A stretch of DNA of 64,000 nt from Paenibacillus terrigena DSM 21567 (lineage in GTDB: Bacteria > Bacillota > Bacilli > Paenibacillales > Paenibacillaceae). The DNA lies in NCBI RefSeq assembly GCF_000374845.1, contig NZ_KB895421.1, forward strand, positions 111,384 through 175,383. Reading direction: 5' to 3'. Of this stretch, positions 8,329 through 17,159 are shown piece after piece. Under the pieces are notes generated by a model. The model had not been told where the DNA came from and did not search any database. It worked only from the letters and a program-made list of their open reading frames with translations. Numbering within the stretch: the first letter of the stretch is position 1; each line of letters starts with the position of its first letter. The position numbers were made by a program, and so were the translations under genes.

Positions 8329-9252
8329 CTAAGCGTCACGCAGCGAAGTTCCTGTTAGCTCCAGGAACACGGCCTCGAGCGACGGCCTTACCACCTCAAG
8401 CTGCGATGTCCGATAACCTCTCAACTGGCAGAGCTCTGCAGTACGACGGATCGTGTCGAGCACGGCATCCGTTTCAATGCGGAATCCACGGCCCTGCTTC
8501 GTTATTTTCTGCGATAGCGGGGTTAAATCCGGTTGGACATCCCCCTCAAGCTCCAGATAGACCGATCTGCCGCCATACTGTGCGAGCAGCTCATTGAGTG
8601 CGCCCGCCACAACAACTTTTCCATGGTCGATAATCGCGACATCTTCACATAATGCCTCGACTTCCTCCATATAGTGCGTGGAGTAAATGATCGTCATGCC
8701 TTCGGCTTTGAGCGACTGAATCAAATCGAAGATATGGTTCCGTGATTGCGGGTCGATTCCCACCGTCGGCTCATCCAGAATCATGAACTTCGGCTTATGC
8801 AGCAGCGCGGCTGCGATATTAATTCGCCGCATCATCCCGCCAGAGAAGGTGCTTACGGCATCATTCGCCCGATCTGCAAGCCCCACTTGCTCCAGCACTT
8901 CTTGAATGCGTTGTTTCAATGCCTTACCCGTCACCCCGTACATCTCACCGAAAAAAAGAAGATTATCATAGGCGCTCAGCTTCTCGTACAACGTAATATT
9001 TTGCGGGACATAACCGATGATTTTGCGAACCTCTTGCGACTGTGTTGCCGTGTCATAACCGAGTATATTTACGCTGCCGTGGTCTGCCGTTGTGATACAG
9101 GAGAGAATCTTCATCGTCGTCGATTTCCCAGCCCCATTGGGTCCGAGCAGCCCAAAACACGTCCCCTTACGTACTTGAAACTGAAGATCTTGCACGGCAA
9201 GCTTCCCCGCGTACCCCTTCTGCAAGCCTTTCACTTCGATCGCCATATCCAT
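8329..9252 (-). CDS. ABC exporter ATPase (LnrL/CcmA-like)
   Basis: A 307-residue ABC ATPase with Walker A GPNGAGKST, Q-loop GYVPQN, signature FSGGMMRR (a variant of LSGGQ), Walker B FMILDEPTVGIDP and switch His in STHYMEE. A C-terminal extension of about 80 residues after the ATPase core is typical of antibiotic-resistance ATPases such as LnrL and BcrA. The start at 9252 places GGAGG 9 bases upstream; the ATG at 9258 is too close to it. It pairs with the permease immediately downstream. Confidence 0.92.
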   Translation of the reverse strand: MDMAIEVKGLQKGYAGKLAVQDLQFQVRKGTCFGLLGPNGAGKSTTMKILSCITTADHGSVNILGYDTATQSQEVRKIIGYVPQNITLYEKLSAYDNLLFFGEMYGVTGKALKQRIQEVLEQVGLADRANDAVSTFSGGMMRRINIAAALLHKPKFMILDEPTVGIDPQSRNHIFDLIQSLKAEGMTIIYSTHYMEEVEALCEDVAIIDHGKVVVAGALNELLAQYGGRSVYLELEGDVQPDLTPLSQKITKQGRGFRIETDAVLDTIRRTAELCQLRGYRTSQLEVVRPSLEAVFLELTGTSLRDA

Positions 9253-9290
9253 GATCATTAACCTCCCTTATATTTAGCTGCGTTGATCTC

Positions 9291-10049
9291 TTATTGAATT
9301 AATTGCCGATTCATGAGCTTCACGGCAGCCCATAAGAAAACTCCCCCGAATAGAAAGGACAGCGCCAGGAAAGCTACGAACAGCAGCCCTTCCGCCTGCG
9401 TGATCGGCATCTGCATAAACGTAAAGAAAGAATTACCATCATCGTTCAATACAACCGCTGGAATCCATGACAAGGCGTTCGCTGACAACCCATAAATCAC
9501 CCAGACGAGCGGTAATAGCGGTCTCCACTGCGTTACGCGAAGAATCGAACCGAATAGGCCAAAGCCAATCATAAATGGAACGAGCACAAACATAGCTAGA
9601 TAGGTTTTGGACTCCATGATGGTGAATCGGAAAAGTGAGTCTACCGATAGGTTCCCCTGAACCATCTGGATCAGAATGGTGATGACCCACGTCGCGGCAA
9701 AGGCAAGAAGCCCGTACTGTATGATTCGTATCAGCGCTGCGACATATTTGGAACGGAGAAGCACACCTCTTGAATAGGGAAGCGTTAACCACCACCCGTG
9801 CGTTCCTTCTTTAAACTCCTTGCCAACCATCATATAGGCCTGCATAAACGCAAAATACGGAAATACATAAATGATAAACAACAGCGCTTCCGGCTTGAAC
9901 GCGATCTGTACATGTAGGAAAGCGTAAGCGCAGATGATCGCGATCGATACAATCGCAGCATAGATCGAAACCCATTTGCGGCACACCCGCGTCGGCTTAC
10001 GCCGCATCAACTCATGTTTTATTAAATAGCTAAACGCATTGCGATCCAT
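9291..10049 (-). CDS. ABC-2 type permease (membrane subunit of YtrB-like exporter)
   Basis: A 252-residue integral membrane protein with six predicted helices (for example YAAIVSIAIICAYAFL, IIQYGLLAFAATWVITILI, AMFVLVPFMIGFGLFG, GLLFVAFLALSFLFGGVFLW). The motif GKEFKEGTHGWWLTLPYSR between helices 2 and 3 matches the coupling region of ABC-2 exporters. It lies 16 bases after the ATPase at 10066 and is the likely partner of that ATPase. Confidence 0.82.
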   Translation of the reverse strand: MDRNAFSYLIKHELMRRKPTRVCRKWVSIYAAIVSIAIICAYAFLHVQIAFKPEALLFIIYVFPYFAFMQAYMMVGKEFKEGTHGWWLTLPYSRGVLLRSKYVAALIRIIQYGLLAFAATWVITILIQMVQGNLSVDSLFRFTIMESKTYLAMFVLVPFMIGFGLFGSILRVTQWRPLLPLVWVIYGLSANALSWIPAVVLNDDGNSFFTFMQMPITQAEGLLFVAFLALSFLFGGVFLWAAVKLMNRQLIQ

Positions 10050-10065
10050 TTATCATTCTCTCCCC

Positions 10066-10767
10066 TTACTCGTATAGACTTCGGTATATGGACTCCATCG
10101 AACCCCGCTCTGCGCGCAGCGTCTCGACATCGCCATGCAGCAGCGCCTGCCCATCGTTCATGAACAGCGCATAATCGAATAGGCTCTCCGCTTCTTGGAT
10201 CTCGTGCGTGCTAATCAGTACCGTCTGCTGACTATCGCTCATATTATCGATCAGCGCGCCGATAATGCGTTCACGAGAGATTAAATCGATCCCCGAAAAA
10301 GGTTCATCTAAGATCAACAAAGGTACATCACGGCAAAGGCATAATGTGAGCATCAGCCTTGCTTCCTGTCCGCGAGACATCCCGTGGACATCCATGTCTT
10401 TCTTCAGCTTCATGAACTCGAGCATTTCCTCTGCCCGGTTGCGATCAAATCCCGGCAGCAGCGATTCTGCCCAATCCAGCGCATGCTGCACGTTATGGTA
10501 GTTATACCAGCGCGCACGATCCGGCAAATACGAGATGAGACGATTCGTCTCAAAGCCCGGCTTCGCCCCGAACACCTCGACCTTCCCATGATCGGGCTGC
10601 GTCATCCCCGTGATCATTCGGAAGAAGGTCGATTTCCCAGCGCCGTTCGCGCCCAGCACACCGATGACACGATTAGCTGGCAATTCGATGGAGAATTCAT
10701 TCAGCGCCCAGTGGTTACCATAGCGCTTCGTCACATGTTCCGCAGTGATGGCCATTTCCGTCTTCAT
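10066..10767 (-). CDS. ABC exporter ATPase, YtrB-like
   Basis: A 233-residue ABC ATPase. Walker A GANGAGKST, Q-loop replaced by SYLPDRARWY (Asp in place of the usual Gln), signature MSRGQEARL, Walker B LLILDEPFSGID and switch STHEIQEAE. The degenerate Q-loop and SRGQ signature are typical of YtrB/YtrE-type ATPases associated with GntR regulators. It starts 3 bases after the regulator stop, showing tight coupling. Confidence 0.9.
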   Translation of the reverse strand: MKTEMAITAEHVTKRYGNHWALNEFSIELPANRVIGVLGANGAGKSTFFRMITGMTQPDHGKVEVFGAKPGFETNRLISYLPDRARWYNYHNVQHALDWAESLLPGFDRNRAEEMLEFMKLKKDMDVHGMSRGQEARLMLTLCLCRDVPLLILDEPFSGIDLISRERIIGALIDNMSDSQQTVLISTHEIQEAESLFDYALFMNDGQALLHGDVETLRAERGSMESIYRSLYE

Positions 10768-10770
10768 TCG

Positions 10771-11154
10771 TCACTCGTCCCCTTCATTCAGAAATCTTTG
10801 TATATCGATCCGCGTAAAACCTATGCTGTGCATCTTCTCGAGAAATTCCTTCGTCGCTTCCAGCGCCAAGTTGTTACGGATATCCTGAACAACTTCATTA
10901 TTCGAGGTAATGAACGTTCCTTGCCCGCGCCGTGTCTCCGTTAATCCATCCCGTTCAAGCTCCTGATACGCACGCATCACCGTATTCGGATTGATCTTCA
11001 ACGTCTGTGCCAATTCCCGTACTGACGGTATCTTCTCTCCCAACGCAATTCCTCCTCTTGCGATTGAACCTCTTATCTGCTGCAACACCTGTTCATACAA
11101 CGGTTTGCTTAAATCCAGATCAAACTGTATGCCGCCTGCTTCAACTACACTCAA
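10771..11154 (-). CDS. GntR-family (YtrA subfamily) repressor
   Basis: A 127-residue YtrA-type regulator: winged helix (EKIPSVRELAQTLKINPNTVMRAYQEL, then GLTETRRGQGTFI) and a short C-terminal helical tail, too small for a ligand pocket as in larger GntR proteins. TTG at 11154 is the likely start because AAGGAGG lies 7 bases upstream; the longer frame starting at GTG 11196 has none. It heads an operon with two ABC exporters and is expected to repress it through the palindrome at 11229-11253. Confidence 0.92.
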   Translation of the reverse strand: MSVVEAGGIQFDLDLSKPLYEQVLQQIRGSIARGGIALGEKIPSVRELAQTLKINPNTVMRAYQELERDGLTETRRGQGTFITSNNEVVQDIRNNLALEATKEFLEKMHSIGFTRIDIQRFLNEGDE

Positions 11155-11228
11155 GTCACTTCCTCCTTCACCCACACATTCATAAGACGAAAGCACGGCG
11201 TTTCAACATTCGTTTCTATATCGTATGA

Positions 11229-11261
11229 AGTGTATTATATCACTTAATACACTCATTGCAA
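11229..11261 (-). promoter_or_regulatory. Promoter with overlapping GntR operator palindrome
   Basis: On the minus strand TTGCAA (11261-11256), a 16-base spacer and TATAAT (11239-11234) form a sigma-A promoter. A perfect 9-bp palindrome, AGTGTATTA-N7-TAATACACT (11229-11253), covers the spacer and -10. The GTGTA-centred arms fit the YtrA-type operator pattern, so the GntR protein probably represses its own operon here. Confidence 0.8.
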
Positions 11262-11290
11262 TAGGCATTTGTATTTTTTCCCAGAAAAAA

Positions 11291-11332
11291 GAACAAATCC
11301 ACCGCCATAAGGCGATGGATTACTGTTTGTTC
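11291..11332 (-). terminator. Terminator of the PH-domain gene
   Basis: GAACAAA...TTTGTTC outer stem with inner CCGCC-ataa-GGCG and TCCA/TGGA pairs, followed on the minus strand by TTTTTT. Confidence 0.82.
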
Positions 11333-11337
11333 ATTCG

Positions 11338-11718
11338 TTATTTTAATACTTTCTCAGCCAGGATGCGCTGTACATCATAGACATTGGAGTCTTTCTTGAA
11401 CTGCTTCGATACCGTTGGTTCTACAGCGCTGGAGATCCAAATTTTGAGCTCTGCATCCAGATCGAATGTCCCTGCTGTCTCAATGCTGAAGCGTGCAATA
11501 CTCTTGTAAGGAAGGGACATGTACTCCACCTTCTTCCCTGTAACGCCTTGCTTGTCAATTAGAATCAATCGTTTGTCCGTGAACACGAACATGTCTCGAA
11601 TGAGCTTATACGCCTTATCCACCGTCTCGCCGGGAAATAAAATCGGCTGCAATTCCTCTTGTACATCCTTCTCACTGATCGCTGAAGCGTTACCCAATAA
11701 TCCGTCCAAAAATCCCAT
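11338..11718 (-). CDS. Bacterial PH-domain protein (YozO/YvbH-like)
   Basis: A 126-residue protein beginning MGFLDGLLGNAS and continuing as one bacterial PH-like domain (bPH_1): GETVDKAYKLIRDMFVFTDKRLILID, then KVEYMSLPYKSIARFSIETAG and DLDAELKIWIS. The family is widespread in Bacillales with no firm biochemical role. The start at 11718 follows a GGGAG site; an upstream in-frame extension of 28 residues lacks one and is discarded. Confidence 0.88.
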   Translation of the reverse strand: MGFLDGLLGNASAISEKDVQEELQPILFPGETVDKAYKLIRDMFVFTDKRLILIDKQGVTGKKVEYMSLPYKSIARFSIETAGTFDLDAELKIWISSAVEPTVSKQFKKDSNVYDVQRILAEKVLK

Positions 11719-11852
11719 TTCAACATCTCCCTTTCGAGGTCTCCATTTTATACTTGGATTGTGCTTACTTCTCATACGCAGCAAGCGGCAGGGATGGTGC
11801 AAAATTTAAATTTTATCTTCTTGTTAGAAGAATGGGTAGATAGTCGAATTCT

Positions 11853-11894
11853 AATCCCATCTCTGCTTCTAACCTTACGAAGCGAGGTGGGATT
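11853..11894. other. Hairpin in the region upstream of the NlpC/P60 gene
   Basis: AATCCCA...TGGGATT with an inner GCTTC / GAAGC pairing forms a stem without a good U-tract on either strand. It may belong to the control region between the divergent PH-domain and NlpC/P60 genes. Confidence 0.4.
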
Positions 11895-11933
11895 TATTGT
11901 GCATTCTGTGTCCTCCATGTCAATGAACACAAC

Positions 11934-11969
11934 ATGAGAATATTCTCATCGAGTTCTCATACTTCTCGG
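11934..11969 (+). promoter_or_regulatory. Putative OmpR-type response-regulator site (11-bp direct repeats)
   Basis: TTCTCAT (11943) and TTCTCAT (11954) are direct repeats spaced exactly 11 bp, with a third near copy TTCTCGG at 11963. The first copy is also half of a perfect 16-bp palindrome ATGAGAATATTCTCAT (11934-11949). Repeats with an 11-bp period are the usual binding sites of OmpR/PhoB-family regulators. The site lies about 130 bases before the NlpC/P60 start. Confidence 0.5.
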
Positions 11970-12094
11970 AAATCCACGTGTGCCCTAATCAGTCCGATAG
12001 TTAGGTAAATGATGGGGATTTTTTGTATGTTATGTTGGTATCAGGTGATCGAGACGCTTCACCACAACATTTCATTTCGAGGAGGAAATTAACA

Positions 12095-12757
12095 ATGAAT
12101 CCTACACAAAAGTTCGGTAAGCTGCTTCTAGGCACAAGTCTTAGTCTTTCCTTATTATTCACTGGAGGTATGCTGATCCCCCCTCAAGCTGCACATGCTG
12201 CACAAGCTGCACCTGTATCGACATCTACATCCATCGCGGATAACATCGCTGCTACAGGCAAGCAATTCATGGGGGTTCCCTATAAATTCGGTTCGAAGTC
12301 CGGCGTAACAAGTACATTTGACTGCTCTTCATTCACACAGTATGTCTTCAAACAAAATGGAATTTCCCTTCCGCGTGATTCGAGACAACAATCCCGGGTG
12401 GGGACATATGTATCACGGGATCAATTGAAACCAGGGGATCTCGTCTTCTTCTACAACCCTATTCATCATGTGGCTATCTATATCGGAAATGGGCAGCTAC
12501 TTCATACGTATGGCAAACCTGGCGTGACAATTACTAGCCTAAGCTCATGGGAATCTCGGATCAACACCATCCGTCGCGTACTACCTGACAATGGACAAGC
12601 CGTGGATCCAACAAATACAACAAGTCCTGATCAAGGTACCAACGTCCAACCGACAACGAAACCGGATCCAACAGAGCAGTCCCCGTCCCATCCGTATAAA
12701 AAGACGAAGCACAGACACGGATACCGGTACCACAATCAACAAAACGAGAATGAATAA
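12095..12757 (+). CDS. Secreted NlpC/P60 peptidoglycan endopeptidase
   Basis: A 220-residue protein with a signal peptide (about 1-38, ending near AHAAQA), then one NlpC/P60 domain. The catalytic Cys is in TFDCSSFTQYVF, the His in IHHVAIYIGNG, and the third polar residue follows at LLHTYG. Such enzymes cut stem peptides of peptidoglycan, usually between D-Glu and diamino acid. The C-terminal 50 residues are low-complexity (Thr/Pro/Gln, then Lys/His/Arg), perhaps a wall-binding tail. The start at 12095 follows GAGGAGGAA. The neighbouring two-component system and the repeats at 11934-11969 suggest regulated expression. Confidence 0.93.
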   Translation: MNPTQKFGKLLLGTSLSLSLLFTGGMLIPPQAAHAAQAAPVSTSTSIADNIAATGKQFMGVPYKFGSKSGVTSTFDCSSFTQYVFKQNGISLPRDSRQQSRVGTYVSRDQLKPGDLVFFYNPIHHVAIYIGNGQLLHTYGKPGVTITSLSSWESRINTIRRVLPDNGQAVDPTNTTSPDQGTNVQPTTKPDPTEQSPSHPYKKTKHRHGYRYHNQQNENE

Positions 12758-12786
12758 GTTGGTATCGTGGTAAATGCCAATGCTCG

Positions 12787-12810
12787 AAGGGAGCCGTTCG
12801 CGGCTCCTTT
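12787..12810 (+). terminator. Terminator of the NlpC/P60 gene
   Basis: GGGAGCCG-ttcg-CGGCTCC followed by TTTT: a stable UUCG-loop hairpin between the convergent hydrolase and kinase genes. Confidence 0.85.
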
Positions 12811-12822
12811 TACACGGGTATG

Positions 12823-14238
12823 CTAGTGAATACCTTCCTCCTTAACATTGGCTGCATAGACAGGCAATGCAACCCGAAAAGTACTTCCCCTCCCCAGTAT
12901 GCTGGTCACAGTGATCTTGCCTCCATGTTTCTGAACCAACTCTTTGGCAATGGATAACCCCAATCCCGTCCCGCCCGTTTCTCTCGAGCGCGCTTTATCC
13001 ACCCGATAGAACCGGTCAAAAATTTTGTCCTGATCCCCTTCTGGAATGCCGATCCCTGAATCCGCTACGGCGAAGAACACTTCCTCTTTACTTTTGCCGA
13101 CGCGAATATCTATAGATCCTCCTGCAGGCGTGTAGCGTATAGCATTCTCAAAAAGAATGATCGCCACCTGTCGAAGCTGCTCCTCATCTCCCAGTACAAA
13201 TACATATGGATCTAATGTTTCCTTCAGGGATATGTTCATATCTTGACGCCATAATTGCCGAATTGCGCCTTGAACCGTGCTGCCTAAATTCACTTTATCT
13301 TGTTTCATTGTGATATTGCCGGTACGCGCTAACGTTAATAATTGATTGATCAGACGCTGCATGCGTTTACTTTCTTGATCGAGCGCTTGAATGGATTGTT
13401 CCAAGACCTGAGGATTTTGTTTGCCCCAGCGCTGAATCAGCTGTACATTACCTCGAAAAGCTGTAAGCGGGGTTCGCAGCTCATGAGAAGCGTTCGAGAC
13501 GAAGCTTTTCTCCCGTTCGAATTGATCTTCGAGTCGATCTAACAAATAATTGATCGTCTTCGCTAAGTCTGAGAGCTCCTTCGGGGTTTGCGGGACAGGA
13601 ATACGCAGCTTCATATCCGTGACGTCGCTCATTCCTTGCATGGCATGCATAATTGCAAATAAAGGACGCATGTTTCTCCGTGTAAGATGATAAATTAACA
13701 AGGATCCAATGATCATACTGAAAATTCCTGTGATACTTAAGACTCTAACAATAACCCCTAGTAAATGCACAATATTGTTCATCTGCACCCGGATATGAAT
13801 CGTCATCGCATGTCCATTACTGTGATGGACGATATTGTCGTAGAAAAATAAGCCCTGCGTCGCATCCCATTGGAGGGGGCCAATCCAAGTTAATTCGACC
13901 GTTTCTTGACCATGACCATCCGTAGTCACTTCCCACCCCCGAGAATGTGCTACCGTAACCCCTTTGGAATTTTTGATCTCCACATTGTAATTCGCGTGGT
14001 CCGGATAGAGAACCTCATCCAGCATCTCTTGCCAATCATCGACCGTTTCCTCGATACCATTCGTTATTTTTTGTTCTACAGCCATCAGTTCATTCTTCGT
14101 ATCCTGGACTAGAAAATAGCTTACAGCTCCCATAATGCATAGACCGATAAATAGAATAATCGCCAGAAGGCTCACCACATACCAAGCAGTAAAGCGAAAC
14201 ATTAACGTATTGACTGCTTCTTTCATCTGCTTCATCAT
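12823..14238 (-). CDS. Membrane sensor histidine kinase (ArlS/YkoH-like)
   Basis: A 471-residue kinase with a first transmembrane helix (about 18-42), an extracytoplasmic domain of about 120 residues, a second helix (about 163-186), HAMP, HisKA with the phospho-acceptor in NASHELRTPL (near 251), N-box ILFENAIRYT, and ATP boxes ADSGIGIP and GTGLGLSIAKEL. It begins 9 bases after the response regulator stop, making an operon. General layout matches ArlS, YkoH and HssS types; the stimulus is not known. Confidence 0.93.
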   Translation of the reverse strand: MMKQMKEAVNTLMFRFTAWYVVSLLAIILFIGLCIMGAVSYFLVQDTKNELMAVEQKITNGIEETVDDWQEMLDEVLYPDHANYNVEIKNSKGVTVAHSRGWEVTTDGHGQETVELTWIGPLQWDATQGLFFYDNIVHHSNGHAMTIHIRVQMNNIVHLLGVIVRVLSITGIFSMIIGSLLIYHLTRRNMRPLFAIMHAMQGMSDVTDMKLRIPVPQTPKELSDLAKTINYLLDRLEDQFEREKSFVSNASHELRTPLTAFRGNVQLIQRWGKQNPQVLEQSIQALDQESKRMQRLINQLLTLARTGNITMKQDKVNLGSTVQGAIRQLWRQDMNISLKETLDPYVFVLGDEEQLRQVAIILFENAIRYTPAGGSIDIRVGKSKEEVFFAVADSGIGIPEGDQDKIFDRFYRVDKARSRETGGTGLGLSIAKELVQKHGGKITVTSILGRGSTFRVALPVYAANVKEEGIH

Positions 14239-14247
14239 CTGTCATCC

Positions 14248-14937
14248 TTAGCCAGAACGTATGACATATCCAACACCTCGAATGGTATGAATTAATTTGG
14301 GGATATGCTTGCGATCGACTTTATTGCGAAGATATCGAATATAGACATCCACAACATTGGTCTCCCCTGCAAAATCGTAACCCCATACCGCTGACAATAA
14401 GCGTTCTCGGCTGATAACCTCACCTTGATGCTGCATTAAGAAATGAAGCAGCTCGAACTCCCGCTGCGTGAGCTCGATTCGTTCTTCTGCTCTCGTAACC
14501 TGCCGTTTTCGAATATCGATGACCAAATCTTCCACTTGAAGCACATCCGTAGAGGATCGATTCATTTCTCGATGATTACGCCGTATGTTGGTGCGTACTC
14601 TCGCGAGTAACTCCTCGATTTCAAAAGGCTTGGTTATGTAGTCATCTGCCCCTGTATCTAATCCGGCAATTTTATCTCCGATATAGTCCCTTGCTGTTAG
14701 TAAAATGATCGGAACTTCACTCGTTCTGCGAATCCTGCGGCAGACCTCGAGCCCATCCAGCTTCGGAAGCATCCAATCCAAGAGAATCAAGCTCCAGTCT
14801 GCCTGATGAAACAACGCAAGCGCCTGCTCTCCGTCTGCAGCAACCGTTACCTCATATCCTTCGTGCCGAAGTTCCAACTGAATAAACTGCGCGACATTCG
14901 GTTCATCTTCGACGAGTAAAATTTTCGCTGGCGACAT
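14248..14937 (-). CDS. OmpR-type response regulator
   Basis: A 229-residue regulator: receiver domain (LLVEDEPNVAQFI, phospho-acceptor in LLDWMLPKLDG near residue 52, Lys in ITKPFEIEEL) and a winged-helix output domain (LTQREFELLHFLM, VDVYIRYLRNKVD, IRGVGYVIR). The start at 14937 has GGGGTG a few bases upstream; a frame extending to 14991 is less likely. The 11-bp-spaced repeats in front of the nearby NlpC/P60 gene are a plausible target. Confidence 0.93.
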   Translation of the reverse strand: MSPAKILLVEDEPNVAQFIQLELRHEGYEVTVAADGEQALALFHQADWSLILLDWMLPKLDGLEVCRRIRRTSEVPIILLTARDYIGDKIAGLDTGADDYITKPFEIEELLARVRTNIRRNHREMNRSSTDVLQVEDLVIDIRKRQVTRAEERIELTQREFELLHFLMQHQGEVISRERLLSAVWGYDFAGETNVVDVYIRYLRNKVDRKHIPKLIHTIRGVGYVIRSG

Positions 14938-15052
14938 CGTTTCACCCCATTGCGTAGATAACTGTAGTCTAACCTCAGCTTCAGTAAACATGCAGCAGAC
15001 AAAGGAGAGTGAGATAAGAAGACTCCAATAAACCTCTCATGCAATCTTTCAA

Positions 15053-15087
15053 CACAAAAAGCTCCCCCTTAGGGAGAGCTTTTTGTG
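15053..15087 (-). terminator. Terminator of the phosphonate binding-protein gene
   Basis: CACAAAAAGCTC...GAGCTTTTTGTG encloses CCCCTTAGGGA. The hairpin carries A/T-rich arms and could end transcription on either strand. Confidence 0.8.
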
Positions 15088-15099
15088 GATTTATCGATA

Positions 15100-16191
15100 T
15101 TAGCTCTTTGGCTCGGATTTGCTTGCGTAACGCTTATCCCACTCAGCAAGAATGCCGTCACGATCTACAGCAGCTTTGATCAGGTCGTTCTTGATCAATT
15201 GCTTGAGCGGATCTTGCGCATAGCCTTCAGGAATGGATGCCCCTTCTTGCTTGATACTCAGAATCGCATAGTTCTTGTTGTACTCTTTCATTGGCGCATC
15301 GCTGATCGCCCAGTCCAGGAATGCTTGCGCTTCTGGCTTGATGTTATCCTTCTTCACAAGTGCATTGGCTTCTAGATCCCAGCCAGAACCTTCAGACGGG
15401 AATACGACTTCAACTGGGGCACCTTTTTGCTTCTCTTGAATACCACGGTATCCGAAGGACAATCCGATGACAGCTTCACCTGTTCCTGCCATTTTCGCTG
15501 GCTTCGAACCGGAATGTACATACATCAACATGTTGTCATTCAATTTGTCCATGTATTTCCACGCTTCATCTGCACCCATCAATTGCAAGAACGCATTCAC
15601 TGTCAAATATCCTGTACCGGACGAAGAAGGATTCGGCATGACGATAAGCCCTTTATATTCTGGTTTGATCAAGTCCGCATACGATTTCGGAACCGGTAGT
15701 TTACGCTTCTCTAGCTCAGCTGTATTCGCAATGATCGCCGTTTCCCATGCATCGATCCCTACCCATTTGGTCGGGTTCGCTGTATCCTTGAATTCTGGCG
15801 CTACACGCTCTACACCTTTTGGTGAATAGCCTTCTAGCATTCCCTTCTGATCGAGCACGAGCAAGCTCGTTGCAGCTAGACCCCAGATCACGTCTGCTTG
15901 CGGATTATCTTTCTCCGCGACTAATTTGGAAGTAATAACGCCCGTTGAGTCGCGTACGATGTTCAGCTTCACATTCGGATACTGCTCCTTGTATGATGCC
16001 AAATAGGCTTGAATTTGATCATCTTCCATAGCTGTGTAGATGGTTAATTCACCAGAATCAGCTGCTTTTGTCTCTGCTGGTTTATCTCCCTCTGCAGCTA
16101 CCTCCGCCGTCGAACCGCCACCTTGGGCACATCCTGCCAATAATCCGATACAGAGCATGAGCGTCATGGCCCATTTGAACGAGTTTTTCAT
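15100..16191 (-). CDS. ABC substrate-binding lipoprotein, 2-aminoethylphosphonate type
   Basis: A 363-residue extracellular binding lipoprotein: signal peptide ending in lipobox LLAGC (Cys 21), a short linker, then a class II periplasmic-binding fold starting at GELTIYTAMEDDQIQAYL. Marks such as KLVAEKDNPQADVIWG, KGLIVMPNPSSSGTGY and VIGLSFGYRG fit the PhnS/FutA-like group that binds 2-aminoethylphosphonate or iron. Its place next to the C-P lyase genes favours phosphonate uptake. No permease or ATPase for it lies in the window, so the transporter must be completed elsewhere. About 110 bases separate it from the PHP gene, and it may have its own promoter. Confidence 0.85.
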   Translation of the reverse strand: MKNSFKWAMTLMLCIGLLAGCAQGGGSTAEVAAEGDKPAETKAADSGELTIYTAMEDDQIQAYLASYKEQYPNVKLNIVRDSTGVITSKLVAEKDNPQADVIWGLAATSLLVLDQKGMLEGYSPKGVERVAPEFKDTANPTKWVGIDAWETAIIANTAELEKRKLPVPKSYADLIKPEYKGLIVMPNPSSSGTGYLTVNAFLQLMGADEAWKYMDKLNDNMLMYVHSGSKPAKMAGTGEAVIGLSFGYRGIQEKQKGAPVEVVFPSEGSGWDLEANALVKKDNIKPEAQAFLDWAISDAPMKEYNKNYAILSIKQEGASIPEGYAQDPLKQLIKNDLIKAAVDRDGILAEWDKRYASKSEPKS

Positions 16192-16304
16192 GATTCGATA
16201 TCCCCTTTTCTATGTTCCCATAATGAATGTCGGCGTTTGCTTCTTGCTTACATATTCAATATAAAGGGTAATGATCAAGACAAGATCAACGTCATTTTAA
16301 GGTT

Positions 16305-17159
16305 TTATAAATATTCGCCGGCATAGGCTGCAAGACGTTCCACGCTATGCATTCCTGGGTTCTTGCTGCCAATGGTGAACTTATCGGTCTCACCGTAGAA
16401 GCCATGAAAGTCACTGCCCCCTGTCGGGATCAAGCCATAGCGCTCTGCAATCTCCATCGCCTTCTTCTCTTCGCCCTCACCATGTGTCGGGTGCCGCACT
16501 TCGATGCCGGCAAGCCCTGCATCGAGGAGTGCAGGGAGCATATCCCAGTTGTCATACTGATGCGGATGGGCAAGAACTGGAACGCCGCCCGCCTCACGAA
16601 TCGCATGAACGGCATCGCGGGCATCGAGATACGCCAGCGGAATATACGCTGCGCCTGGTGCTGTCCCATTCCCGCCGCGTGCGAATAATGTACGGTACAG
16701 CTCGCCATAAATCGAAGTCGTATACCCCTGATCGAACAGCGCATGCATAATATGCTGCTTGTAGACCCCTGTACCGCCCTCTGCATAACGCTCGACCTGC
16801 TCCCACGTGATGCCGTAGCCCGCTTCGATCAGCTGCTCCACCATCTGGCGGGAAGCAGCCTGACGCCGTGCAATCAAAGGATCGCACAATGCGGAAATTG
16901 CTCTATGTCCCGGCTTCACATGGAAGCCTAGAATATGCACACGGCGGCTTCGTTCGAAGTCATACCCGGATATTTCGATACCCGGAATAATCTGAACACC
17001 CTGTTCCTGCCCAACGCGTTGCGCATGCGCAAGACCCAGCGTCGTATCATGGTCATTGATGGACAGCACCTCTACCCCGTTCTTGTGCGCGAGCCCGATC
17101 ACTTCCTCGATCGTCATGGAGTTATCCGAGATTCTCGTATGACAATGCAAATCGATCAT
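16305..17159 (-). CDS. PHP-family phosphodiesterase (PhnPP-like)
   Basis: A 284-residue PHP-domain protein with the metal-binding motifs MIDLHCH, SINDHDT, the Glu in IPGIEISG, LAHPHQYD and GGSDFHG. In the family, Eggerthella PhnPP hydrolyses the cyclic 1,2-phosphate of ribose 5-phosphate made by C-P lyase, replacing PhnP. Position as the last gene behind phnM, and absence of phnP, suggest the same role here; some PHP proteins are instead general AMP or oligonucleotide phosphatases. The start overlaps the end of phnM by 38 bases and begins at the conserved motif, so the overlap is probably real. Confidence 0.85.
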   Translation of the reverse strand: MIDLHCHTRISDNSMTIEEVIGLAHKNGVEVLSINDHDTTLGLAHAQRVGQEQGVQIIPGIEISGYDFERSRRVHILGFHVKPGHRAISALCDPLIARRQAASRQMVEQLIEAGYGITWEQVERYAEGGTGVYKQHIMHALFDQGYTTSIYGELYRTLFARGGNGTAPGAAYIPLAYLDARDAVHAIREAGGVPVLAHPHQYDNWDMLPALLDAGLAGIEVRHPTHGEGEEKKAMEIAERYGLIPTGGSDFHGFYGETDKFTIGSKNPGMHSVERLAAYAGEYL

